From positions 1,054,001 through 1,118,000 of the forward strand of contig NZ_CP022958.1 in assembly GCF_006496635.1 (NCBI RefSeq): a DNA stretch of 64,000 nt. Reading direction: 5' to 3'. Origin of the DNA: Azoarcus sp. DD4 (GTDB lineage: Bacteria; Pseudomonadota; Gammaproteobacteria; Burkholderiales; Rhodocyclaceae). This document shows, one piece after another, positions 46,194-55,392 of this stretch (positions within the stretch are counted from its first letter, which is position 1; every line of letters starts with the position of its first letter). Made by a program: the position numbers and the translations under genes. The notes below the pieces were generated by a model. The model made no database searches and had not been told where the DNA came from. It worked only from the letters and a program-made list of their open reading frames with translations.

Positions 46194-46589
46194 TCAGCCG
46201 AACAGCACCAGCCCCCACACCAGGGCGAGATTGAGCAGCGCGATCAGCACGGCTGCGCTGCCGATGTCCTTGGCGCGCTTGGCCAGTTGATGGTGTTCGA
46301 GCGACACGCGGTCCACCGTCGCTTCGATCGCCGAGTTGAGCAGTTCCACGACGAGTACGAGCAGGGTGCTGCCGATCAGCAGCGCCTTGCCGGTGCCATC
46401 GGTCGGCACGAAGAACGCGGCCGGGATCAGCACGATCGCCAGCAGGCACTCCTGACGGAAGGCGTCCTCGTGGCGGAGGGCCGCGCGCAATCCGTCCAGC
46501 GAGTAGCGGAAGGCGTTCCAGATGCGGCGCAGGCCGGTCTTGCCCTTGAACGGACTCTCTGCATGCTTGGTGTCGGCGTTGGGTTCCAT
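46194..46589 (-). CDS. dgkA: Diacylglycerol kinase
   Basis: A 131-residue integral membrane kinase, which recycles diacylglycerol to phosphatidate. Three transmembrane helices and the DgkA signature VELLNSAIEATVDR, with the catalytic/metal acidic residues, are present, as is the N-terminal amphipathic RRIWNAFRYSLDGLRAAL. It lies at the 3' end of the accB-prmA leftward block but is separated from the zinc-ribbon gene by 100 bases and may have its own promoter. Confidence 0.96.
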   Translation of the reverse strand: MEPNADTKHAESPFKGKTGLRRIWNAFRYSLDGLRAALRHEDAFRQECLLAIVLIPAAFFVPTDGTGKALLIGSTLLVLVVELLNSAIEATVDRVSLEHHQLAKRAKDIGSAAVLIALLNLALVWGLVLFG

Positions 46590-46689
46590 GGCTTCCTGGC
46601 AGGTGCCGCAGGGGCTGTGCGGTTCGAGGAGTGGGCAGAGCAGCGGGGCAGTATCGCCAGCCGGGGTTACCGGCCGGTGACGGCGGCGG

Positions 46690-47964
46690 TCAAGGGTAGA
46701 ACACGTAGACCCGGTAACCGGTCGGCGCGATGTCGGGGGCGTCGAAAGTCAGGCGCACGGTGGCGTCGCTGCGGGCCTTGAATTCCCCTTGCCGCTTGTC
46801 CGTCGCGACCCAGTCCGCCGGTGCCAGCACGCGCCGCACCAGCGGTGTGTCGTTGGCGTCGGTCAGGGTCAGTTCGAGATGGGGCCAGGCCTGAGGGTAG
46901 TCGGCTCGGTTCTGGATGGTGGCGTGCAGGATGTAGCGCCCGGGGCGTCCCGGTTCCGACTGCAGATCGGGGCTGTCGATGTTGATCAGCATCGCGTCGC
47001 GCGGCAAGGGCATGTCGCAACCCAGCTGCGTGCACACGGCGACGTACAGCGGACGCAGGCCGGGTAGTTGCCGGGCAATGCTTTCGCGGAAGAAGTAGGC
47101 CGATTGCAGCGCCAGGCCGAGTACCAGCACGATCATGCCGACGCTGAAGAGGGCGCTGTGGGTCTGGCCGTGGGCGGGGGGCGGACCATAGGTAGCGTCG
47201 AGGTGCCCGGTGTCGGCGCGCGATTCCGTGTCGTCCGGCGCGGCGGTCGCGGCGGCGGACTCCAGCGGCTGCGCTGCGTCCTGAGGTTCGATGCGGACGT
47301 CCGGTGCCGGCGAGTTCGCCGGATGGGCCGGTTCGTCGTGCGCGAAGACGGGCGCTTCGACGGCATTCGCGGCGCCGAGGCGATTCCCTGCTGCCATGAC
47401 CATGGCGGAGAAATCCACGCGTGGTCCGGTTTCCGGCAGATCTCCGGCGCCTGTTGCGCCCAGGGCAGGGGCGATCGCCGGTTCGGCGTTGGGCGCCTGC
47501 GGCGAGGTGGAAGGCTCCAGCCTGCCGGACAAGGCGCCTGGCGTCTGAGAAAAGCTCGCGACGGCGCTGGGACCGAAAGCGGGAACGTCGTCGTGATCGA
47601 GCGTCAACTCGACCGTCGGCACGCTGTCGGGGATATCGAATTCGAGGTCGCTGAACGACGGGCGTGCGGGCAGCGGTTCCTGCGGCGTGCTTGCAGGTAA
47701 GTCGGCAGATCCGGACGGCGCCGCTGGCGGCGGGAGCCCCGCAGCCGGCTCGATGGCCGCGGCCGTAGGCTGCGAGCTTGCATCCGTCGCCGGGGGAGCT
47801 ACGGGAGCGTGCGCCGACGGGCCGTCGCCACGGCTTTCCAACAGATGCTCCAAGGCGTTGAACGGATTGAAGCAATGGCCGCAGCGTACTTCGCCGTGAC
47901 GTGCGCGCAGCTGTTCCGGACGCAGCCGGAAGACCGTCTGGCAGGACGGGCAGCGCGTCAGCAT
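46690..47964 (-). CDS. Zinc-ribbon and DUF3426 domain membrane protein
   Basis: A 424-residue protein. An MJ0042-type zinc ribbon at the N-terminus (CPSCQTVFRLRPEQLRARHG then CGHCF: C5-x2-C8 and C28-x2-C31) precedes a long Pro/Ala/Glu-rich acidic linker (about 45-270). One transmembrane helix (about 280-300, SVGMIVLVLGLALQSAYFF) and a C-terminal beta-rich DUF3426 domain follow, the latter presumably outside the cytoplasm. The function is unknown, but the gene is commonly linked to prmA in betaproteobacteria, as here (6 bases away). Confidence 0.9.
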   Translation of the reverse strand: MLTRCPSCQTVFRLRPEQLRARHGEVRCGHCFNPFNALEHLLESRGDGPSAHAPVAPPATDASSQPTAAAIEPAAGLPPPAAPSGSADLPASTPQEPLPARPSFSDLEFDIPDSVPTVELTLDHDDVPAFGPSAVASFSQTPGALSGRLEPSTSPQAPNAEPAIAPALGATGAGDLPETGPRVDFSAMVMAAGNRLGAANAVEAPVFAHDEPAHPANSPAPDVRIEPQDAAQPLESAAATAAPDDTESRADTGHLDATYGPPPAHGQTHSALFSVGMIVLVLGLALQSAYFFRESIARQLPGLRPLYVAVCTQLGCDMPLPRDAMLINIDSPDLQSEPGRPGRYILHATIQNRADYPQAWPHLELTLTDANDTPLVRRVLAPADWVATDKRQGEFKARSDATVRLTFDAPDIAPTGYRVYVFYP

Positions 47965-47970
47965 TGCGCC

Positions 47971-48855
47971 CTACCGTTGCCCTTCGAGGCGGACCCAGCC
48001 GTCTTGCGTGGCGCCTACCGTCAGGGCGAGATAGGGGGCCCAGGCGTCGATCACCTGCTGGGCCTGCGTTTCCAGCACGCCGGAGAGCGCGATCTGCCCG
48101 CCGGGGGCGACACGCGCGGCGATTGCCGGAGCGAGCACGCAGAGCGGATTGGTCAGGATATTGGCAACGACTACCTGGAAGGTGTCGCCCACCGGTACGC
48201 CCGAGTGCTGCAGCCGCATCGTCACCCGGTTGCGTTCGGCGTTGTCGCGGGCAGCCTCGACGGCCTTCTCGTCGATGTCGATGCCTAGCACGTCGCCTGC
48301 CCCCAGGCGCGCCGCAGCGATGCCGAGGATGCCGGAGCCGCAGCCGTAATCCAGTACGCTCATGCCGGGCTGCACGGTGTCGCACAGCCATTCCAGGCAG
48401 AGCCGGGTGGTCGGGTGCGAGCCGGTGCCGAAGGCCATGCCCGGGTCGAGTTCGATATTGATCGCGCCCGCATCCGGCGCTTCGTGCCAGGACGGGACGA
48501 TCCACATGCGGTCGGTGATGCGGATGGGGTCGAACTGGCTCTGGGTGAGCTGCACCCAGTTCTGTTCGGCCACCTCTTTGGTGGTGAAAAGCGGCACCGC
48601 ATCGAAGCCGGCAGCACCGGCAGCCTGGGCAAGCGCGGGGGCGAGATCGGCATCGGCGTCGAACAGCGCGATCACCCGGCTGTGATCCCACAGGCTGGAG
48701 GGCAGATGGCCAGGCTCGCCGAACTGCGGCTTCTCGGCCTCGGTGCCGGCATCGGCATCCTCGATGGACACCGACAGTGCGCCGGCGTCCATCAGGGCCT
48801 CGGACAGTGCTTCCGCCTTGTCGGCGTCAGCTTGCAGCGTGACCGAAATCCACAT
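47971..48855 (-). CDS. prmA: Ribosomal protein L11 methyltransferase
   Basis: A 294-residue SAM methyltransferase that methylates L11. The substrate-recognition domain comes first (MWISVTLQADADKAEALS). The catalytic domain contains ELDPGMAFGTGSHPTTRLCLEWL, the SAM motif VLDYGCGSGILGIAAARLG and the ANILTNPL active-site loop. It lies 12 bases after accC in the leftward operon. Confidence 0.96.
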   Translation of the reverse strand: MWISVTLQADADKAEALSEALMDAGALSVSIEDADAGTEAEKPQFGEPGHLPSSLWDHSRVIALFDADADLAPALAQAAGAAGFDAVPLFTTKEVAEQNWVQLTQSQFDPIRITDRMWIVPSWHEAPDAGAINIELDPGMAFGTGSHPTTRLCLEWLCDTVQPGMSVLDYGCGSGILGIAAARLGAGDVLGIDIDEKAVEAARDNAERNRVTMRLQHSGVPVGDTFQVVVANILTNPLCVLAPAIAARVAPGGQIALSGVLETQAQQVIDAWAPYLALTVGATQDGWVRLEGQR

Positions 48856-48867
48856 GATCCTGTCCGT

Positions 48868-50229
48868 TCAACCCTTCTTCACTTCGCTGCGGTCTGCCAG
48901 CTTGTGTTCCAGGTAGTGAATGCTGGTGCCGCCTTCGACGAAGCGGGCGTCCATCATCAGTTCCTGGTGCAGCGCGATATTGGTCTTGATGCCGGCCACG
49001 GCCATTTCCGACAGCGCGATGCGCATGCGGCGGATGGCTTGCTCACGGGTGTCGCCATAGGCGATCACCTTGCCGATCATCGAGTCGTAGTGTGGCGGCA
49101 CCGTGTAGCCGTTGTACACGTGGGAGTCGACCCGGATGCCAGGGCCACCCGGCGTGTGCCAGTTGTCTATGCGACCGGGCGATGGCGTGAACTTGAACGG
49201 ATCCTCGGCGTTGATCCGGCATTCGATGGCGTGGCCACGGAAGGGGATGTCGCGCTGCAGGAAGGGCAGTTTCTCGCCGGCGGCGACGCGGATCTGCATC
49301 TGCACGATGTCGATACCGGTGATCATCTCGGTGACCGGGTGTTCGACCTGGACACGGGTGTTCATCTCGATGAAGTAGAACTCGCCGTTCTCGTACAGGA
49401 ACTCGAAGGTGCCGGCGCCGCGGTAACCGATCTTGCGGCAGGCTTCGGCGCAGCGCTCGCCGATCTTGGCGATCAGCTTGCGGTCGATGCCAGGCGCGGG
49501 GGCCTCCTCGATGACCTTCTGGTGGCGGCGCTGCATGGAGCAGTCGCGTTCGCCGAGGTAGACCGCGTTGCCGTGCTGGTCGGCCAGCACCTGGATTTCC
49601 ACATGGCGCGGGTTCTCGAGGAACTTCTCCATGTACACCGTCGGGTTGCCGAAGGCGGCGCCGGCTTCGGCACGGGTGGTGGTGACGGCGTTGAGCAGGG
49701 CGGCTTCGGTATGCACCACGCGCATGCCGCGACCACCGCCGCCGCCGGCCGCCTTGATGATCACCGGGTAGCCGATGGCGCGCGCGATCTTGACGATCTC
49801 CTTCGGTTCTTCCGGTAGCGCTCCGTCCGAACCGGGCACGCACGGAACTCCGGCGGCCTTCATCGCATCCTTGGCGGAGACCTTGTCGCCCATCAGGCGG
49901 ATGGTTTCCGGGCGCGGGCCGATGAAGACGAAGCCGGACTGTTCGACGCGTTCGGCGAAGTCGGCGTTTTCCGAAAGGAAACCGTAGCCGGGGTGGATGG
50001 CTTCGGCATCGGTGACCTCGGCGGCCGAGATGATCGCCGGCACGTTGAGGTAGCTCAGGCCGGAGGCTGCCGGGCCGATGCAGACGGACTCATCCGCCAG
50101 CGTGACGTACTTCGCCTCGGTATCCGCTTCGGAGTGCACCGCGACCGTCTTGATGCCGAGTTCGCGGCAGGCCCGCAATACGCGCAGGGCGATCTCGCCC
50201 CGGTTTGCGATCAGGATCTTCTCGAACAT
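48868..50229 (-). CDS. accC: Biotin carboxylase subunit of acetyl-CoA carboxylase
   Basis: A 453-residue ATP-grasp enzyme that carboxylates the biotin of AccB, first step of fatty acid synthesis. It has the N-terminal KILIANRGEIALRVLRAC, the glycine-rich ATP loop KAAGGGGGRGMRVV, the catalytic EMNTRVQVEHPVTEMITG and HPGYGFLSENADFA. The start codon lies eight bases after accB. The frame is open farther upstream but family alignment fixes the start at 50229. Confidence 0.97.
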   Translation of the reverse strand: MFEKILIANRGEIALRVLRACRELGIKTVAVHSEADTEAKYVTLADESVCIGPAASGLSYLNVPAIISAAEVTDAEAIHPGYGFLSENADFAERVEQSGFVFIGPRPETIRLMGDKVSAKDAMKAAGVPCVPGSDGALPEEPKEIVKIARAIGYPVIIKAAGGGGGRGMRVVHTEAALLNAVTTTRAEAGAAFGNPTVYMEKFLENPRHVEIQVLADQHGNAVYLGERDCSMQRRHQKVIEEAPAPGIDRKLIAKIGERCAEACRKIGYRGAGTFEFLYENGEFYFIEMNTRVQVEHPVTEMITGIDIVQMQIRVAAGEKLPFLQRDIPFRGHAIECRINAEDPFKFTPSPGRIDNWHTPGGPGIRVDSHVYNGYTVPPHYDSMIGKVIAYGDTREQAIRRMRIALSEMAVAGIKTNIALHQELMMDARFVEGGTSIHYLEHKLADRSEVKKG

Positions 50230-50237
50230 GGTGGCGT

Positions 50238-50690
<453 letters not shown>

Positions 50691-50743
50691 GCTGTACTCC
50701 GGACATGACGGCGCCGCCGGGGGGCGGGCGCCGCTGTGGATGA

Positions 50744-51241
50744 TTAATTGTGTAGTTCCCGCAGACGGCCGAGCACGAACTCGGTCGCAGCGAGGTAGCC
50801 GTACGCGCCGAGCCCGCAGATCACTCCGACGGCCCGGTCGGAGAAATAGGAGTGATGGCGGAAGGGTTCGCGGGCGTGGATGTTGGAGAGGTGAACTTCC
50901 ACGTAGGGGACGTTGACCGCCGCGAGGGCGTCACGCAGTGCCACGCTGGTATGGGTATAGCCAGCGGGGTTGATGATGATGAAATCAACGCCTTCCGATG
51001 CGGCGGCCTGGACGCGGTCTATCAGCTGCCCTTCGTGATTGCTCTGGAAGGACTCCACCACAACACCTTCGGCGCGCGCGCGCGATTCCATCGCCGCGTG
51101 CACATCGGCAAGCGTCGTCCGACCGTAGATGTCGGGCTCACGCGTGCCGAGCAGGTTGAGGTTGGGGCCGTGGAGCGCCAGGATGCGGCCTTGCGGCGGC
51201 GGGGGCGTTTCCGGCTTTTGGCTGCGTTTTGAGCGCGTCAT
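50744..51241 (-). CDS. aroQ: Type II 3-dehydroquinate dehydratase
   Basis: A 165-residue shikimate pathway enzyme. Family motifs are LHGPNLNLLGTREPDIYG (with the catalytic tyrosine), QSNHEGQLID, NPAGYTHTSVALRDAL and EVHLSNIHAREPFRHHSYFS (catalytic histidine region). The first 17 or so residues are a Lys/Pro-rich extension beyond the usual type II start; a later start cannot be excluded. It sits between the TlpA-like gene and accB. Confidence 0.95.
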   Translation of the reverse strand: MTRSKRSQKPETPPPPQGRILALHGPNLNLLGTREPDIYGRTTLADVHAAMESRARAEGVVVESFQSNHEGQLIDRVQAAASEGVDFIIINPAGYTHTSVALRDALAAVNVPYVEVHLSNIHAREPFRHHSYFSDRAVGVICGLGAYGYLAATEFVLGRLRELHN

Positions 51242-51293
51242 GGCGGCAAGTTTGCCGCAGTTGGCGGCAAGTTGTCCAGCGCGGCAATGTATC

Positions 51294-51851
51294 TCAGTCG
51301 GCGGTGGCAGTCAGCAGGCTGCGGATTTTGCCTTCGAGTTCGGCGCGATTCAAGGTGCCGAGCTTGATGTGGCGGACCGCTCCGTTGCGATCGGTGATGA
51401 CGGTGAACGGCAGGGCCTGCGCCGGGTTGCCGAAGCGTGCGGCCAGACCAAGCACCTGCGGGGATGCGATCAGCAGAGGGTAGGGGACGTCGAATTCCCG
51501 TGTGAAGGCCTGGACGCTCTCGGTCGAGTCGATGCTGAGGCCGACGAACTGGACCGGCTCGCCGGCGAAGCTGCGGCTGGCGGCGACGAAGTCGGGGATT
51601 TCCTTGCGGCAGGGTGGGCACCAGGTGGCCCAGAAGTTGACTACGAGGACCTTCCCGCGCCATTGCGACAGGGCTTGCGGGGTGCCGGTGGTGTCGGGCA
51701 GCTGCAGGGCGAAGAGTTCGTCGGTGGCGGCCGCCGCGGAAGCCGGCAGTTGGCTCGCTTCCGGCGTCAGCTTGCGGCTGGCGAGATATCCGGCGCCGGC
51801 GGCAGCCGTCGCGACCGCGGCGATCAGTGCGTACTGTGCGAGACGATGCAT
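51294..51851 (-). CDS. TlpA/ResA-like membrane-anchored thioredoxin
   Basis: A 185-residue protein with an N-terminal membrane anchor or signal (about 5-25) and a periplasmic thioredoxin-fold domain. The redox motif is WCPPC in NFWATWCPPCRKEIP, followed by LGLSID-type and QALPFTVITDRNG (cis-proline loop) segments. It probably reduces periplasmic disulfides, for example in cytochrome c maturation. It starts five bases downstream of the preceding hypothetical gene. Confidence 0.92.
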   Translation of the reverse strand: MHRLAQYALIAAVATAAAGAGYLASRKLTPEASQLPASAAAATDELFALQLPDTTGTPQALSQWRGKVLVVNFWATWCPPCRKEIPDFVAASRSFAGEPVQFVGLSIDSTESVQAFTREFDVPYPLLIASPQVLGLAARFGNPAQALPFTVITDRNGAVRHIKLGTLNRAELEGKIRSLLTATAD

Positions 51852-51855
51852 GCGG

Positions 51856-52458
51856 TCAGTCCCCGCTCGGGGTGGCGGAGGCTTCGAGCAGCGCTTCCAC
51901 CTGGGCGAGACGGGCGCGGTCCTGGCGGCGCGCGCTGCGTTCGGCGCCAGACGGGAAAATCGAGAGCCGTACCGGAACCTCGTCCCAGTCGAAACTGAGT
52001 ATGGCTTCCGGTGTGCCCGGCGCCGGGCGGCGTGGTTCGCGGTGTTCGTAGGGGAAGTCGCGATTGAGGAAGAAGATCTCGACTTCCTTTGCGCTTTCGG
52101 GGTACAGCTCGATTTCGAGTTCGGAATAGCGGCCGGCGGTGCCGTCCAGCGCACCGCCGGTGAGGTAGGGGCGGAAGTCTTCGAGCATCCGCATCACGCT
52201 GATCGCCGCCTGGCGCATCTCGAGCAGGCGTTCGGCCTGCTCTTCGTCCTGGTAGAGCGCCTGCCAGGCGCGCAACTCCGCCTCGATCTCCGCATTGTTC
52301 GGGAGTGCTTCCGATTCGCTGGCGCCGAGCTGGCGCGCCGCCTTGCGCTTGGCGAAGCCGAAGTCGCTGATGCCGTCTTCGGCCATCATGCGGGCGGCGA
52401 GCGCGGCGATTTCACGGCGCAGATTTCCGGAACGGGTCAGATTGGTGCGTGAAGGCAT
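51856..52458 (-). CDS. Conserved hypothetical protein, first gene of leftward operon
   Basis: A 200-residue soluble protein I cannot assign. An N-terminal helical region (LRREIAALAARMMAEDGISDFGFAKRKAARQ) is followed by a Glu-rich coiled-coil-like stretch (about 50-85) and a mixed C-terminal domain with repeated aromatic-acidic segments (FFLNRDFPYEHREPRRP, ILSFDWDEVPV). The start at 52458 is preferred; the frame is open to 52551 but that start lies inside the shared promoter palindrome. The position beside mpl and a TlpA-like thioredoxin looks conserved in betaproteobacteria. Confidence 0.75.
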   Translation of the reverse strand: MPSRTNLTRSGNLRREIAALAARMMAEDGISDFGFAKRKAARQLGASESEALPNNAEIEAELRAWQALYQDEEQAERLLEMRQAAISVMRMLEDFRPYLTGGALDGTAGRYSELEIELYPESAKEVEIFFLNRDFPYEHREPRRPAPGTPEAILSFDWDEVPVRLSIFPSGAERSARRQDRARLAQVEALLEASATPSGD

Positions 52459-52536
52459 GGTGGCGGCGGATGAAGGACCAGTCGGACAACGCACGATCCG
52501 GGGCGCCGTCAGCCGGGAGGGTGAGGCGCCATCGGT

Positions 52537-52555
52537 TAGAATGCCGGCCATTCTA
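52537..52555. promoter_or_regulatory. Mirror-image -10 elements of a divergent promoter
   Basis: TAGAATG-N5-CATTCTA is a perfect 7-bp inverted repeat placed between the divergent hypothetical gene (start 52458, minus) and mpl (start 52611, plus). Each arm reads as a TAGAAT -10-like hexamer on its own strand, so the two promoters would compete for polymerase. It could also be a regulator site. Confidence 0.5.
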
Positions 52556-52610
52556 CACGGGCCGCCGGAAAACAGATGACGGCCCGGATGGCGGTTTCTT
52601 CGGAGTCTTC

Positions 52611-53969
52611 ATGCACATCCACATCCTCGGTATCTGCGGCACCTTCATGGGTGGCATTGCGCTGCTGGCGCGTGCTGCCGGCCACACAGTGACCGGTTGC
52701 GACAGCAATGTCTATCCGCCGATGAGCACCCAGCTGGAAGAGCAGGGCATCAGGCTTACCGAGGGCTTCGATCCGGCGCAGATCGATCTCGCGCCGGACG
52801 TGTTCGTGGTCGGCAACGCGATTTCACGTGGCAATCCGCTGCTCGAAACCCTCCTCGATCGTGGCCTGCCCTATGTGTCCGGGCCGCAGTGGCTGGCCGA
52901 ACATGTGCTCGCCGGACGCTGGGTGCTGGCGGTGGCAGGCACGCACGGCAAGACCACGACGACCTCGCTGCTGGCGTGGATCCTGGAGGATGCCGGCCTC
53001 AATCCGGGTTTCCTCGTCGGCGGGGTGCCGAAGAACTTCGGTGTTTCCGCGCGCCTGACCGATTCGTCCTTCTTCGTGATCGAGGCCGACGAGTACGACA
53101 CCGCCTTCTGCGACAAGCGCTCCAAATTTGTCCATTACCGGCCGCGCACCGCTATCCTGAACAACCTGGAGTTCGACCACGCGGACATTTTCGCGGACCT
53201 CGCGGCGATCGAAACGCAGTTCCATCACCTGGTCCGCACCCTGCCGCGCAGCGGCCGCATCGTTGCCAATGCGCGCGAGGATAGTCTCAAGCGCGTGATC
53301 GAACGCGGCTGTTGGTCCGAGCTGGAGTGGTTCAACGACGAGGCCGGGTGGTCGGCCGCAAGCGGCGCGAGCGACGCGGAGGCGGTGTTCCGGCTGGGCG
53401 GGCGCGAACTCGGTCGGGTGGATCTGCCGCTCGCCGGCAGCCATAACCGCGAGAACGCCCTGGCCGCCATCGCGGCTGCTCGCCACGTCGGTATCACCCC
53501 GCAGCACGCGATCGCCAGTCTGGCCCGCTTCGAGGGTATCAAGCGGCGGCTGGAGTTGCGGGGGTGCGTGCGGGACGTCGCCGTCTACGACGACTTCGCC
53601 CACCATCCGACCGCGATTGCGCTGACCGTGGAGGGGCTGCGTCGGCGCGAACCCGGCGGCCGCATTCTCGCGGTGCTGGAGCCCCGTTCGAACACGATGA
53701 AGCTGGGCGTGATGAAGGCACAGCTGCCCGGCAGCCTGGCGCAGGCGGACGCGGTGTTCTGCTACGCCGGCGGGCTGGGCTGGGATGCAGCCGAGGCGCT
53801 GGCGCCGCTCGGCGAGCGGGCGCGGACCTATCAGGATCTGGATGTGCTGGTGGCGGAGGTCGCCGGCATGGCGAGCGCCGGCGATCATGTGCTGGTGATG
53901 AGCAACGGCGGCTTTGGCGGAGTGCACCAGAAGCTGCTGGATGCGCTGGCGGTCGGGCGCGAGGTCTGA
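52611..53969 (+). CDS. mpl: Murein tripeptide ligase
   Basis: A 452-residue Mur-ligase-family enzyme that attaches recycled L-Ala-gamma-D-Glu-mDAP tripeptide to UDP-MurNAc. Features are the N-terminal MHIHILGICGTFMGGIALLA, ATP loop GTHGKTTTTSLLAW, central NLEFDHADIFADL and the C-terminal DDFAHHPTAI; IEADEYDTAFCDKRSKF is characteristic of Mpl rather than MurC. The ATG at 52611 gives the normal start. The frame extends upstream through the promoter without a start. Confidence 0.96.
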   Translation: MHIHILGICGTFMGGIALLARAAGHTVTGCDSNVYPPMSTQLEEQGIRLTEGFDPAQIDLAPDVFVVGNAISRGNPLLETLLDRGLPYVSGPQWLAEHVLAGRWVLAVAGTHGKTTTTSLLAWILEDAGLNPGFLVGGVPKNFGVSARLTDSSFFVIEADEYDTAFCDKRSKFVHYRPRTAILNNLEFDHADIFADLAAIETQFHHLVRTLPRSGRIVANAREDSLKRVIERGCWSELEWFNDEAGWSAASGASDAEAVFRLGGRELGRVDLPLAGSHNRENALAAIAAARHVGITPQHAIASLARFEGIKRRLELRGCVRDVAVYDDFAHHPTAIALTVEGLRRREPGGRILAVLEPRSNTMKLGVMKAQLPGSLAQADAVFCYAGGLGWDAAEALAPLGERARTYQDLDVLVAEVAGMASAGDHVLVMSNGGFGGVHQKLLDALAVGREV

Positions 53970-53975
53970 TCGCAG

Positions 53976-54001
53976 GCCGGCCCGGGCTGTGCCGGGCCGG
54001 C
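53976..54001. terminator. Bidirectional terminator between mpl and dolP
   Basis: Perfect 10-bp stem GCCGGCCCGG / CCGGGCCGGC with a 6-base loop, followed on the plus strand by GTTTGTCTT. It lies seven bases after mpl and just before the dolP stop codon. Confidence 0.8.
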
Positions 54002-54008
54002 GTTTGTC

Positions 54009-54668
54009 TTACTGGGTATTGCGGTTCTTGTTGTCCAGCCGGTTGGCTTCAGCCTGGCTGATGTACTCGAATACTCGTACCACCCGGCGGACGCCCTGGC
54101 TGGTACGCGCAACTTCGGTGGCGGCATCCGCCTCTTCGCGGGTGACAAGGCCGAGCAGGAAGACCACGTTGGCTTCGGTAACGACCTTCACGTGGTGGGC
54201 GCTGAAGCGCTGGGCATCGACGAAGCGGGCCTTTACGTTGGAGGTGATCAGCGAATCGTTGGCACGTGCGGACAGCGCCGAATTCCCGGCAACCACGGTT
54301 TCGTTGACGATGCCGCGCACATGCTCAGCCGCTGCGGCGCTGCGTTCGATCTCGCCGCGGATGTTGTCATTGGGCACTTCGCCGGTGAGCAGCACATTGC
54401 GGTTGTAGGCAGTGACGTTCACGTGGATGGCGTCGCCGAAGCGTTCGCGCAGGCGGTTGGTGATCTTCCACTCGATGCCTTCGTCTTCCACGTAGGCGCC
54501 TGAGGTGCGCCGGTCGGCGATCATTGCAGCGCCAGCGGCGGCGCCGGTGGCCACGACCGGGAAGCAGCCCTGCAACAGGGGCAGCGTGGCTGCCGTCAAT
54601 AGGCCGATCAGCAGCGTGCGGCGTCCTTGTCGTCGGGACGCAGGGGTGTGGTGGTTTGCGTTCTTCAT
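54009..54668 (-). CDS. dolP: BON-domain lipoprotein, DolP/YraP-like
   Basis: A 219-residue lipoprotein with a signal peptide and lipobox LQGC (Cys35) and two BON domains (about 70-135 and 145-210; IHVNVTAYNRNVLLTGEVPND and HHVKVVTEANVVFLLGLVT mark the cores). DolP localises to the outer membrane and division site and supports envelope integrity. The start overlaps the diaA stop by four bases. The gene order yraN-diaA-dolP matches the E. coli yra cluster. Confidence 0.92.
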   Translation of the reverse strand: MKNANHHTPASRRQGRRTLLIGLLTAATLPLLQGCFPVVATGAAAGAAMIADRRTSGAYVEDEGIEWKITNRLRERFGDAIHVNVTAYNRNVLLTGEVPNDNIRGEIERSAAAAEHVRGIVNETVVAGNSALSARANDSLITSNVKARFVDAQRFSAHHVKVVTEANVVFLLGLVTREEADAATEVARTSQGVRRVVRVFEYISQAEANRLDNKNRNTQ

Positions 54669-55258
54669 TCTTCCACTCCGAGTAACAGGCAATCGATGCC
54701 GTCGCACAGACAATGCAGGGTCAGCAGATGGACCTCCTGGATGCGTGCGGTGCGATCGGCGGGCACACACAGATGTACATCGCCGGGGCCGAGAAGTTCA
54801 CCCATCTGGCCGCCGCCCTTGCCGGTAAGTGCAACAACGTGCATCTCGCGCTCGTGCGCGGCGTGGATGGCGTCGATGACGTTGGGCGAGTTGCCGCTGG
54901 TCGAGATCGCCAGCAGCACGTCGCCGGGCTGGCCCAGCGCGCGCACCTGCTTCGAGAAGACCTGGGTGTAGTCGTAGTCGTTGGCGATCGAGGTCAGCGT
55001 GGACGAGTCGGTCGTGAGCGCTACCGCCGCGAGCGGCGGACGCTCCATCTCGAAGCGGTTGACCAGTTCGGCGGCAAAGTGCTGGGCGTCGGCCGCCGAG
55101 CCGCCGTTGCCGCAGGCGAGGATCTTGCCGTTGTTGATCAGGCTGCCGGTCATCAGTTCGACCGCCTGGGCGATCGGCGCCGCCATCCACTCTACGGCGG
55201 CGAGCTTGGTCTGCGCGCTGTCTTCGAACTGACGGGAAATGCGGTCGATCAGGTCCAT
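54665..55258 (-). CDS. diaA: SIS-domain protein DiaA / phosphoheptose isomerase
   Basis: A 197-residue SIS-fold protein closely similar to DiaA (DnaA initiator-associating factor) and GmhA (sedoheptulose-7-phosphate isomerase). Shared motifs are ACGNGGSAADAQHFAAELVNRF and AISTSGNSPNVIDAI; ARIQEVHLLTLHCLCD is near the end. Position between yraN and dolP favours DiaA. Whether it isomerises sugar phosphates, stimulates DnaA, or both cannot be settled from sequence; neither other heptose genes nor dnaA is nearby. Confidence 0.9.
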   Translation of the reverse strand: MDLIDRISRQFEDSAQTKLAAVEWMAAPIAQAVELMTGSLINNGKILACGNGGSAADAQHFAAELVNRFEMERPPLAAVALTTDSSTLTSIANDYDYTQVFSKQVRALGQPGDVLLAISTSGNSPNVIDAIHAAHEREMHVVALTGKGGGQMGELLGPGDVHLCVPADRTARIQEVHLLTLHCLCDGIDCLLLGVEE

Positions 55259-55392
55259 TCTTGCCGGTGCTCGCGGTGTGCTGGTAAGGGGGCTGAAGTC
55301 TAGCATGCGACAGGAAGGCGGCCTGCTGGCGGCATTCGGCGGGCGGTGTGACCTTACACCTTTTTACGTTTGGACGAATCTTTCGGCACGGC

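Noticed and set aside
48415..49818. 467-codon plus-strand frame across prmA and accC
   Set aside because: It spans two well-supported minus-strand genes and has shadow-like composition.
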